From contig MVGU01001180.1 of the NCBI GenBank assembly GCA_002005505.1, forward strand, positions 20,001 to 84,000: 64,000 bases of DNA. Reading direction: 5' to 3'. The DNA is from Botryococcus braunii. Taxonomy: Eukaryota; Chlorophyta; Trebouxiophyceae. Under the pieces are notes generated by a model that worked only from the letters and a program-made list of their open reading frames with translations, was not told the DNA's origin and did not search any database. Position numbers and translations under genes: made by a program. Every line of letters starts with the position of its first letter. The first letter of the stretch is position 1. Of the stretch, positions 50,405 through 59,267 are shown piece after piece.

Positions 50405-53400
50405 TCACAGAAACTTGGCCAGTCCCAGTGAGTTACGATGTCCCAGAAACACTTGTCTAACTAGTGGTTTGGTAAAAATGTCAGCCACATTTCTAGCAGA
50501 TTGAATGTACTTGAATTCAACCTGCCCCTTTGCAATAGCTTCACGTGCGAAATGACAGCTAATTGCAATATGCTTTGTGTGTTTGGAGTACACCGGATTC
50601 CTCAGGTGGTTTATACACCCTTGGTTGTCACAATGAATCTTCACTATCCACGGTAACACTCCAATTTCCTCCAGGAAACCTCTCAGCCAATTTGCTTCCT
50701 TCACAACAGCACTTGCTGCCATGAATTCAGCCTCCACTGTTGAAGTGGCAACAGCAGATTGCTTTTTACTTCCCCACACTACTGCTCCTCCAAACACAGT
50801 GAGGACAAAGCCAGTGGTAGAGAAGCGATGATCCTGATCACCTCCATAGTCGGCATCCACATAGCCTTCTAGCTCTATCTCCCCCCCTCCGAGAGTTAGA
50901 ACCAAATCTCGGGTTCCTTTCAGATACTTCAACACACGGATGGCTTCATTCCAATGTGCTGTGGTGGGAGATATGCGATAACGAGACAATACACCTACTG
51001 CCTGAGCTATATCGGGACGTGTGGTGTTGGCTATATACAGAAGAGACCCTACTAACTCACAGTAACGGTGACCTGGAGGTAGTGGACTGCCAGCACCAAT
51101 GCTGTCGCTCCCATCTCTCGGTGCAGGCCTTTGGGACATTACGAAATCTTTTGTCATGGGAGTATCAGGTCCCACTGACTCAAGATCCAAGCCAAATTTC
51201 TCTACAAGTGCATCGATTTTAGGGATGCAACTCAGGGTGATCAGCCCTTTATCTCTATCTCTCATCACTTGACATCCCAAGAAATCCTTCACTTCCCCAA
51301 GATCATGGATGGTGAATTCTTTCTTGAGAAGTCCCTTCACTCTCTCGATTTCTGACATGCCCTTGGAAACTATCAGAAGATCATCAACATAGATCAGCAC
51401 ATAGGACTTTCCTCCATCAGTAGAGCATCTCACATACACTCCCGCATCACTCTTGCACACCTCATACCCCATGACTTCAAGTTTGTCATTCAGGGTTTTG
51501 TGCCAGGCACGTGGAGCCTGCTTCAGGCCATACAACGCCTTTCTCAATCGGCACACAATATTCTTATCACCATTCTCAAAGCCAGGAGGTTGCGTTACAT
51601 ATACTTCCTCCTCGAGCTCACCATTCAGAAAGGCGGTCTTAACGTCCACCTGATGAATTTCACAGCCCTCTCTTGCAGCAACAGCAAGCAGAGCTCTTCT
51701 AGCTCCATAGCTACTAGTAGGAGCAAAGACCTCCATCACATCCACTCCAGGGATTTGTCTGCATCCCTGTGCCACTAATCTGGCCTTGAATCTCACAACA
51801 TTGCCATGTGCATCCATTTTCACTGAAAATATCCAGTGAACTGGAATAACCTTATGTCCACGAGGTCTCGGAACATACTCCATGACCTCATGAGTATCTA
51901 GAGAATTTTGCTCTTCCTGCATGGCTGCCTTCCAGTATTCCCACTGGGGAGACATCTGTGCTTCTCTCAAATTAGAGGGAACGTGAATTTTCCCAAATCT
52001 GACACCTGTGTGCTTTTCCTCTGAATTGCCTGATTTTCTCTCACTTTGTCCAGAACCCACTACTCTTCCACTGACACTCGCTGAGTTACACATCACAGGC
52101 TCTCCAGTAGAAGTAGAATGCTCTCTCATAGCACGCTCTCGCTTGGACTCACACTTGGCTTTGCACAAGTTACTCTGCTCATCCCTCACATCATCCTCCC
52201 ATGCACAGGTACCTCTCGGACAGTCTTTGTAATTTGGAATCCCTTCACATTGTCCAGACTTCCGATTCACCTCCTCAGACACACTCTGACATGCCTGCAA
52301 GAGTTCAGACTCTTCAGGTCTCTCACAAGCAACATCGGGATATGGCAGAGTGTCTGCATACTTCCCCTGATTTATGTGATCCACATGCCTCTCAGACCGA
52401 CTGCATGTCACTGTTGGGAGTGACCTCACATCTCTGACATCACTCTCCCAGGCACAGGTACCTCTCAGTGAGCACTTGTAATTTGGTCTGTCTCCACAAT
52501 GTCTGTGCTCCTGATTCACCTCCTCCTCTCGTCCCTTACATGGAGTCAAGGATGCAGATCCTGTCTCCCGCTCACAATCATGTTTGGCTGGTGCAGAGAA
52601 AGCATATGATGCTTCCTCTGACCGGTGGCTGCCACCACAGTCCCGTCCAGGAGTGCTCTGACTGGACGGGTTGCCAGAAGAACTCTGCATGGTCACATCT
52701 CTTACATTTCTCTCAGTCACTGAACAAGACCCACCCATACTGCTCAGCTCCCCGGGACCATTTGCAGCTTTGCATGTAGCTGCCCCCCTCACTGCACTCA
52801 CATGCAATTCATGCCCCTCATGTGAATCACCCTCTAGCTGCACTTCCCCTGGTCCCTGTGACAGAGAGTCACATTCAGTCAACCCCTCTCGCTCTCTGCT
52901 CTCTCCCTTCTCCTGTGGCAGCAGGAGGTCTTTGGCGGCAGTGCGTTGTTCGTGTCGTTGAGCCCGGGTCAGGCCATCCAATTGGTGGTTGCGGCAATCA
53001 GACCTAGTTGGTCTGAGGACCTCCTGGGCTCGCTCCATCTGCGGTCGAAGGTGGGAGTCCTGTCTCACTCCTCTGGCTAAGTCCTGTACTGCCTCCAGGG
53101 TTTGATCCATCTCCACTGGGTCACACAGTCTTCTGGATTCAGGCTCGGGCTCAGCCTCACTGGGGGGTCCTGTGACAGGCTGTGTGGGGAGGTTGCTGGA
53201 GGCTGGCAGGTACTCAGGCTCACTGTGTGGGTCATCAAGATCTGTCTCAAGGCTGATGTTGGTTGTGCCAGGGGAGGTGCCGGGAAAGACTGGGGGAGTG
53301 TCACTTGCAGAGGGCTCAGGACACAGAAACTCTGTAGACTGTGTTGAGGAAACGCTCATGCCAACCCGAGAGGCTCCCCTGAGGTGCTCCACGAAAACCA

Positions 53401-55807
53401 CATCTCTGCTCTCCTTCCAGATACCCCCTCCCACATAGATCCGATAGGCTTTGGAGGAGGCTGAGTAACCAGTAAGCATCCCTGGCACAGTTTTAGGGGA
53501 AAACACAGAGCGCTGGACATCAGGAATGTGCACAAAGGCCAAGCAACCCCAGGTACGCAGTGGGGTTACATTTGGTTTGTAGCCAAAAAATAATTCTGAT
53601 GGCGTGCGGTCCCTCCCGGTACTGGGACCCATGTTCAGTAGGGTGCATGCAGTTTCCAGGGCCTCCTTCCACAACGTTGGACTGGCAGCTGCAAAAGCCA
53701 GAAGAGTCCTGGTACGTTCCTTGAGGGTGCGATTGGCTCTTTCAGCCGCTCCATTCTGTTGCGGGGTGTAAGGAGCTGAGGTCTCCAATTTAGTCCCCTG
53801 GGATGCACAAAATTCTTTGAACGTGGCATTCAGAAATTCAGTTCCACGGTCACACCGGACACACTTCACTTTGGTTTTCTTGTGGGTCTGCCAGTATAGA
53901 ATGAGGTCCCTCACAGCAGCACTGATGGCATCTTTGGACTTCACAGGCAGGACCGCCTTTAACTGAGATGACTCATCCAAAGCAGTCACCCAGTAACGTT
54001 CACCAGTTACTGCAGCAGGAAAAATGGGGCCCACAGTGTCAATATGTACTCTGTCAAGTGGTTCAACAGCTGGTCTACTGCTTATTCCAAATGGAGGCCG
54101 AGACGTCTTTCCCTCAATACATGCTTCACAGTAGACTGGACAATTGGAGCAGGGACATAGGGATGTATCAAGTCCCGAGACCAGGTCCTCATTGGTTAGG
54201 CGCTGCATCCATGTTTCACCTGGATGTCCCATTCTGCTATGCCAGAGGTATCGTCTGGCACAGTTGTGTGAGTTTTGGGTGGGGGTTTTGGACTTCACAG
54301 CAGCTGAAATTCTTCTGTGGTTAACACTGGGACTCAGAGCTACAACTTGATGAATATAAAATAGCCCTTTCTCTGCACTGATCCGAGACCTCCAGCTGTT
54401 TGGACCACAGACTTCAGTGAACGCTCCAACATCATCTGTGCGAAAGACTGCCCCATCCCGCAATGCTGCAGATACTGACAGTATGTTTGAGGTTGCAGAA
54501 GGAACACACTGAACATGATGTATCCACAGGGGAACTCCCACTCGACTGAGGATGCAGACAGAGCCTGATGCTACAATTCCTCCAGTGGCATCTGAAGTGG
54601 CCAGATGTAATGGGATGGGTTTGGCATGCACAGTTGGATTATGTAGTAGGGTCACATCATTCACCAGATGTACAGATGCTCCACTGTCCACCAGCCAGGA
54701 TTGCAGAGACGAATTTCTGACAGGAGTCTTCAGGATGTTGAGGGAAATTATGTATGGCATACCTCCAGGTGGTGGAGGTGGGGGAGCTGGGGGTTGGAAC
54801 CATGCCGGAAAGGCATCCAGTCCAGGGTGCGCCAGCTGGGCTGCAGGAGGGTGTGGGCCACCCATATGTGGAGGTCCCTGTGGCCACATTCCCTGCAATT
54901 GTTGGACCGCTGCCACTACGTTCCGTTGGGTCTCCTCGTCCCGCTTCCTCTTTCGACAGTCCCTCCAGTAATGCCCCTTCTTATTGCAGTAGTTGCAGAT
55001 GCCCTTAGTCTCGGACTTGGCCTCAGAGACAGTTGGTTGGGCCTGCTGATGGACTGCACTGGCAGCTGGTGGGGTATTGGCTCCACTGGAGCCTTGTCCA
55101 AGAGCCAAAACCCTTGGTTGGCGAGGAGCATATTCATCAAAACCCACTGCAGCTGCTGTGTTGCGCAGAAGTCCAGCCAGCTTCTCCAGGGGTTGTGCTG
55201 CAGCAGTTGTGATCATTCCTGGCTCTTTAGCTGCATCAGGCAAGCCCTGCACAATCTGGGTTGCAACGTGTGCATCCAGTAGAGCATGGTTGTTCCTGTC
55301 AAGGCATGCCTTCAGGTTGATCATTCTGTTGACATATTGCGAAATCGTCTCGTCATGTTTCATTCCCTGGCTCATTTCTTGGAGCCAATCTGCATTGGCC
55401 TCGATATTATATCCACCAATAAACTTTCTGCAGATGAACTCATATGCATCATAAGCAGAGGGCAGATTAGACAGAGGTCCCAGCCATTCCTCTGGGACTG
55501 ACTCATAAATCAGTAACATTGCGGCTGCGTCATGTGCTGTACCAGGCATAGCCTCCAGGATGGCAGGCAAAGACCCTTTTGACTCATTTGCTGCCAAAAA
55601 TGCATTCTTCCAAACAATAATATTTGTCCCCCGTTCCTTCAGTTTTATGTGTACCTTGACATTTGTTGGGATAATCTTGGGCAGCTCATCTCCGCTGCCT
55701 CTTGAGGTGCTGGGAGTACACGGTTCTCTGATGGGTGTGGATGAGGCTGGTTCACTGCTTGACGTTGATGCTCCACTAGCTGATGATCCTTTCTTCTTGG
55801 AAGTCAT
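50405..55807 (-). CDS. Copia-B gag-pol polyprotein, 1800 residues, intact
   Basis: ATG at 55805-55807 overlaps the ORF0 stop as ATGA. In order: gag, zinc knuckle CNYCNKKGHYWRDC (about residue 272), protease SWLVDSGASVHLVND (about 374), integrase with WHSRMGHPGETWMQRL, CEACIEGKTS, RCDRGTEFLNATFKEFC and APYTPQQNGAAERANRTLKE (about 530-720), a long variable linker (about 800-1300), RT with HQVDVKTAFLNGELEEEVYV (about 1390) and VLIYVDDLLIVSK (about 1475), and RNase H with YVDADYGGDQDHRFSTTGFV, STVEAEFMAASAVVKEANWL, HCDNQGCINHLRN and NVADIFTKPL (about 1650-1780). The linker has two repeats of a PNYK...RGTCAWE-DVRD unit. RNase H is in frame here, unlike Copia-A. Confidence 0.96.
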   Translation of the reverse strand: MTSKKKGSSASGASTSSSEPASSTPIREPCTPSTSRGSGDELPKIIPTNVKVHIKLKERGTNIIVWKNAFLAANESKGSLPAILEAMPGTAHDAAAMLLIYESVPEEWLGPLSNLPSAYDAYEFICRKFIGGYNIEANADWLQEMSQGMKHDETISQYVNRMINLKACLDRNNHALLDAHVATQIVQGLPDAAKEPGMITTAAAQPLEKLAGLLRNTAAAVGFDEYAPRQPRVLALGQGSSGANTPPAASAVHQQAQPTVSEAKSETKGICNYCNKKGHYWRDCRKRKRDEETQRNVVAAVQQLQGMWPQGPPHMGGPHPPAAQLAHPGLDAFPAWFQPPAPPPPPPGGMPYIISLNILKTPVRNSSLQSWLVDSGASVHLVNDVTLLHNPTVHAKPIPLHLATSDATGGIVASGSVCILSRVGVPLWIHHVQCVPSATSNILSVSAALRDGAVFRTDDVGAFTEVCGPNSWRSRISAEKGLFYIHQVVALSPSVNHRRISAAVKSKTPTQNSHNCARRYLWHSRMGHPGETWMQRLTNEDLVSGLDTSLCPCSNCPVYCEACIEGKTSRPPFGISSRPAVEPLDRVHIDTVGPIFPAAVTGERYWVTALDESSQLKAVLPVKSKDAISAAVRDLILYWQTHKKTKVKCVRCDRGTEFLNATFKEFCASQGTKLETSAPYTPQQNGAAERANRTLKERTRTLLAFAAASPTLWKEALETACTLLNMGPSTGRDRTPSELFFGYKPNVTPLRTWGCLAFVHIPDVQRSVFSPKTVPGMLTGYSASSKAYRIYVGGGIWKESRDVVFVEHLRGASRVGMSVSSTQSTEFLCPEPSASDTPPVFPGTSPGTTNISLETDLDDPHSEPEYLPASSNLPTQPVTGPPSEAEPEPESRRLCDPVEMDQTLEAVQDLARGVRQDSHLRPQMERAQEVLRPTRSDCRNHQLDGLTRAQRHEQRTAAKDLLLPQEKGESREREGLTECDSLSQGPGEVQLEGDSHEGHELHVSAVRGAATCKAANGPGELSSMGGSCSVTERNVRDVTMQSSSGNPSSQSTPGRDCGGSHRSEEASYAFSAPAKHDCERETGSASLTPCKGREEEVNQEHRHCGDRPNYKCSLRGTCAWESDVRDVRSLPTVTCSRSERHVDHINQGKYADTLPYPDVACERPEESELLQACQSVSEEVNRKSGQCEGIPNYKDCPRGTCAWEDDVRDEQSNLCKAKCESKRERAMREHSTSTGEPVMCNSASVSGRVVGSGQSERKSGNSEEKHTGVRFGKIHVPSNLREAQMSPQWEYWKAAMQEEQNSLDTHEVMEYVPRPRGHKVIPVHWIFSVKMDAHGNVVRFKARLVAQGCRQIPGVDVMEVFAPTSSYGARRALLAVAAREGCEIHQVDVKTAFLNGELEEEVYVTQPPGFENGDKNIVCRLRKALYGLKQAPRAWHKTLNDKLEVMGYEVCKSDAGVYVRCSTDGGKSYVLIYVDDLLIVSKGMSEIERVKGLLKKEFTIHDLGEVKDFLGCQVMRDRDKGLITLSCIPKIDALVEKFGLDLESVGPDTPMTKDFVMSQRPAPRDGSDSIGAGSPLPPGHRYCELVGSLLYIANTTRPDIAQAVGVLSRYRISPTTAHWNEAIRVLKYLKGTRDLVLTLGGGEIELEGYVDADYGGDQDHRFSTTGFVLTVFGGAVVWGSKKQSAVATSTVEAEFMAASAVVKEANWLRGFLEEIGVLPWIVKIHCDNQGCINHLRNPVYSKHTKHIAISCHFAREAIAKGQVEFKYIQSARNVADIFTKPLVRQVFLGHRNSLGLAKFL

Positions 55808-56076
55808 AATTCCCCAGTTGTCTTATAACTCCAGTACTCGCAAGGTAGCAGCAAGATCTTACTTCTGAACCAGGTGGGTTGAGCTAACGGACAGCCAACG
55901 TGAAGGTGAAAGATGTAGTCTTTGACGATAAAGGCTCTCTCGTCAGGATTGCGGTCTCCACGTTGTCCTCCTTCTCTGATTAGTTCGTTGTATGACGGAG
56001 GTCCTGATCTCAAGCGCGCTGGAACGTTGAGGTTGGTGGTCTTCCTGGCTGTTTGCTTTGTCCGCTTCTTCGCCAT
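55804..56076 (-). CDS. Copia-B ORF0, 90-residue protein with a histone H3 tail match
   Basis: ATG at 56074-56076 with an in-frame TGA directly upstream, so this start is firm for the frame. Residues 5-12 are RTKQTARK, identical to histone H3 R2-K9, followed by TT where H3 has S10-T11. Codons are CGG ACA AAG CAA ACA GCC AGG AAG (56064-56041). The rest (SGPPSYNELIREGGQRGDRN, RAFIVKDYIFHLHVG) is not recognised; no membrane segment or signal peptide is evident. The stop overlaps the gag start as ATGA, which suggests coupled reinitiation. It sits where Copia-A has its unrelated ORF0. It may imitate the H3 tail for chromatin readers or methyltransferases (the ARKT context suits K9-type enzymes), or the match may be chance. 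Confidence 0.72.
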   Translation of the reverse strand: MAKKRTKQTARKTTNLNVPARLRSGPPSYNELIREGGQRGDRNPDERAFIVKDYIFHLHVGCPLAQPTWFRSKILLLPCEYWSYKTTGEL

Positions 56077-56130
56077 TCACAGTCTAGTGAGCTCCGATTT
56101 AGGCGCCACCCACTCTCAGCATCCGAGCCC

Positions 56131-56144
56131 GTGGGCCCATAACC
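56131..56144 (-). promoter_or_regulatory. Copia-B primer-binding site (half-tRNA type)
   Basis: Minus strand GGTTATGGGCCCAC directly after the 5' LTR end. The same initiator tRNA-Met anticodon-arm complement as in Copia-A. Confidence 0.88.
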
Positions 56145-56835
56145 TGAAATATTCTGGGCTTGGCGTATCCTGCATGGTGGCGGCACGGAGGGTGTTAGAC
56201 GATGTCCTCCTACTTGTGCGTTGTTAAGTAGGCACGGACATATACAAGTCAAGGACTGGTTAGCAACTGATTGATAGACACCCGGAGTGCCACTATAGTT
56301 CCAACCAAGTGTTACAATATCTCTCATCTCTCCTAACAAGGTGACGCAGTTCAAACACGCCTAACCTGCTCTCACCCAGGTCGTGTTCATTACTTTGTCC
56401 GATGAGCTAAACTCAACTCTATATGTCTAACATGTTCTAACAATGTTCATCTGAGTGCTAAATCCAGGAATACAATAAGGATTAAGTCACCTGCATGGTG
56501 GCGGCACGGAGGGTGTTAGACGATGTCCTCCTACTTGTGCGTTGTTAAGTAGGCACGGACATATACAAGTCAAGGACTGGTTAGCAACTGATTGATAGAC
56601 ACCCGGAGTGCCACTATAGTTCCAACCAAGTGCCTTCCCTATCCGTGCTTGCCCCATATGCCTCCTTTCTACAAACGTGTCTGTAACTTGCGTTATGATA
56701 GTCTTCGTTCAAATGCATGTATTGCCTGGCAGAACTCAGGGTTCTGCCTCTCTTTCCTAATTGGTATTGTCTTCATACGGAGACTTGCCATTATTACTCC
56801 TCTGAGGGAAAGGCATAAAATTAATTAACACAACA
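56145..56835 (-). repeat. Copia-B 5' LTR, 691 bp, with duplicated leader
   Basis: Same as 49696-50386 by eye. Leader blocks at 56491-56632 (upstream on the minus strand) and 56170-56311 (downstream). Confidence 0.95.
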
Positions 56836-58555
56836 GTAAGGGCAAGGGACCTGCTTCCTGAAGGTATGGGCCTTCAGACCAAGTGGGGGCTGATGTAAGT
56901 CCAATGCAGATTATAGCTAATGCTTTCCACCCAGATGCTGAGGTGCAAAAGTTGACTATGATTTTGATGGCCAGGTGCAAGGGGTGCACTGCCAGGTATT
57001 GGCTGACTCTGGAGCTAGCTGCAACATCATCAGCGCAGCGCTCGCGGATAGACTTGGTCTACAAATTGAGTCACCACCGGAGAAGGCAGTGTTGCAAATG
57101 GCCAATGGCATGGAAGTTGATCATCTTGGGCATGTTACAATCTCTGCGACGATCAAGGGTTACCGTTTTGCTGCTGTAACTTGTACAGTGATGCATGTTC
57201 ACTCCTGTGAGTGGGATGTGTGTTATGGCAGCAATGGTTGACCAGAGCTCGTGCTAGTGTAACTTCGATGACAAATGTGTCACTGGGTACACTAGGAAGG
57301 GTAAGCCTTTCGGTTACGATGTAAGGACAACATCGCCATGACTGACTCTGATTGTACAGATGTAAAGAAGTTAGTCATAACGATGGTACAGGCCAAGCGT
57401 CTTGCGCGCGCAGGGTGTAAAACGTTCTTCTCATCTGTAACGCAATGCTGTCTTCTGAAGCATCGCTTGTGGAAGTACCTGTGAGTGTGCACTCTTTGTT
57501 ACAAGAGTTTGCAGATGTCTTCCCTGAAGACGTGCCAGGGTTGCCCCTGACCGTCCAGGGGTTCTCACACAATCCCTCTGATTGATCACACGCGAAGCCT
57601 CCATCTCGACCCTTCTACCGACTGTCTCGTTCGGAGGTGATGGAAGCTGAAAGACAGGTGAAGCTGCTCCTCGAGAAGAAGTTCATAGAACCTCAACTCT
57701 CCTTACGGTGCACCTATCTGTTGTCCAGAAGAAGGACGTGGTTTGCGGATGGTTATTGACTATCGCGCACTTAACAACTCACCGTCAAGAACAAGTACCA
57801 ATGCCACGCATTGATGATGCACTGGATCAGCTTCAAGGTGCGACCTTGTTTACAAGTCTGGACTTGACATCAGGGTACCATCAGATCCGGATATCGACGA
57901 GGATGTACCTAAGACTGCCTTTCGTACACCGACGGATTGTTCACTGGCGTGTCTTGCCGTTCGGATTGACGAACGCGCCGGCAACTTTTCAGACGGCAAT
58001 GAATACAATATTCCGGCCGTATCTGCATAGTTTGTCCTGGTGTACTTAGATGACATCCTCATCTACAGTAGACACCAGAGGAGCATTGCCAGCATTTGCG
58101 GCAAGTGTTGGAGCTTCTTCGAGAGCATCAGCTCTATGCAAATATGAAGAGTGCTCCTTCGCTAAGTCTGAGGTGGCTTACTTAGGCATATTGTCTTTCT
58201 GAGGGCGTGAAGGTTGACCCACGCAGACTGCTGCAGTCTACAATTGGCCTAAGCCACGTGCTTACGGAGTTGCGATCCTTTCTTGGATTGGCAACATACT
58301 TCCGTAAGTTCATTAGGACTTTGCAGGCTGGCCATGCCCTGCATGGCATGACTCGCAAGGTGTCCTTTGGGACTGGAAGACTCGTGTAGCAAGCTTTGAT
58401 GCTATTAAGCAGGCTTTGACTCAAGCTCCGTGCTTAGCTTTCCGGATTTCACTAAGCGTTTGAGGTGCAACGGATGCCTCCTTGGCAGGTCTAGGGCCGT
58501 CTTATATCAGAGGGCGCCCATTGCTTTGAGGTCGTCGCTCACACGGCAGAAATTG
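56836..58555 (+). mobile_element. Gypsy-B copy 2, right segment (gag end, protease, RT, start of RNase H)
   Basis: Resumes with the second GTAAG. Matches the reverse complement of 17540-15795 in Gypsy-B1 with many single-base losses. It breaks at CGGCAGAAATTG, where Copia-C begins; the rest lies beyond the window. Confidence 0.92.
56862..58555 (+). pseudogene. pol: Gypsy-B2 pol, protease to RNase H start, many frameshifts
   Basis: Follows the gag TGA (56859-56861) in frame. It still shows protease [15 protein letters not shown] in one frame (about 57000), then RT pieces [35 protein letters not shown] and a SFLGLATYFRKFI block in shifting frames. Compared with Gypsy-B1 there are dozens of one- and two-base deletions between 57230 and 58550, while gag left of Copia-B is much cleaner. 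Confidence 0.9.
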
Positions 58556-59247
58556 TGAAAGGTTATGGGCAATCGGCTTTCCCTGTACAAAGCAGACAGG
58601 TCGTCAATAGACGAAGTTACTCCAGCTACAGTCCGTACGACTGTCTGCTGAGTGCCACACACAACTGTCGGACAAGACTAGCATCTGGTGATGCCCAGCA
58701 TCTTTCACAACCAGTTCCGTTACATCATTATCTTGTACACAAGCACCGATCAAGCAATCACTAGATAAGGCTCTAGACGGCTACGTTCAAGTACATGCCT
58801 ATACTCCCTGAAGTCACTGTCCCTTATCTGTTTGAGTGACTACAGGGTACACTAAGCTTGTTCACTCTCACAATAGCAACAATGATACAACACACACTGC
58901 CGCACCGTACCTGTACAAAGCAGACAGGTCGTCAATAGACGAAGTTACTCCAGCTACAGTCCGTACGACTGTCTGCTGAGTGCCACACACAACTGTCGGA
59001 CAAGACTAGCATCTGGTGATGCCCAGCATCTTTCACAACCAGTTGGTATTCACTCCGGTGGGGCAGCCTTAAGAGTTCATCCGACAAACGTGTGATCTAG
59101 ATAGGATTGTACCTTATGTTCGAAAACGTCCAGAATCTGCCGTGTCTCAAGGTACCTTATGTTCTCAATGGACCCATATCCTAATAGTGCACACATGAAG
59201 ATCACTTAAAGCACAAGGCATTCAATAATAATGTTCAGAACTCAACA
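58556..59247 (-). repeat. Copia-C 3' LTR, about 692 bp, with duplicated leader
   Basis: Plus-strand ends TGAAAGGTTATG and AACTCAACA. Identical 134-bp blocks lie at 58911-59044 (upstream on the minus strand) and 58583-58716 (downstream). The upstream block is followed on the minus strand by GTACGG. The downstream block ends TTTGTACAG and is followed by a 27-base U5. The left boundary is placed by analogy with Copia-B. Confidence 0.85.
58583..58910 (-). other. predicted Copia-C LTR intron, 328 bp
   Basis: Minus strand GTACGG at 58910 to ...TTTGTACAG at 58583. Removing it joins the upstream 134-bp block to U5, which matches the downstream block plus U5. Inferred from sequence only. Confidence 0.55.
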
Positions 59248-59260
59248 CTTCCCCTTGCCT
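59248..59260 (-). promoter_or_regulatory. Copia-C polypurine tract
   Basis: Minus strand AGGCAAGGGGAAG adjoining the LTR start TGTTGAG. Shared with Copia-B. Confidence 0.8.
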
Positions 59261-59267
59261 GCATGCT

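Larger units (their letters stand above)
49696..56835 (-). mobile_element. Copia-B, intact-looking Ty1/copia element, 7140 bp
   Basis: LTRs of 691 bp that read the same by eye, GTAAG on both sides (49691-49695, 56836-56840), primer site, polypurine tract, a small ORF0, and one 1800-codon gag-pol without a stop. A young and possibly autonomous insertion. Confidence 0.97.

Noticed and set aside
58556..58570. GGTTATGGGC on the plus strand at the Copia-C LTR edge, resembling the copia primer site
   Set aside because: It lies inside U5 and in the wrong orientation for Copia-C, and the adjoining plus-strand element (Gypsy-B2) does not use this site. Most likely chance.
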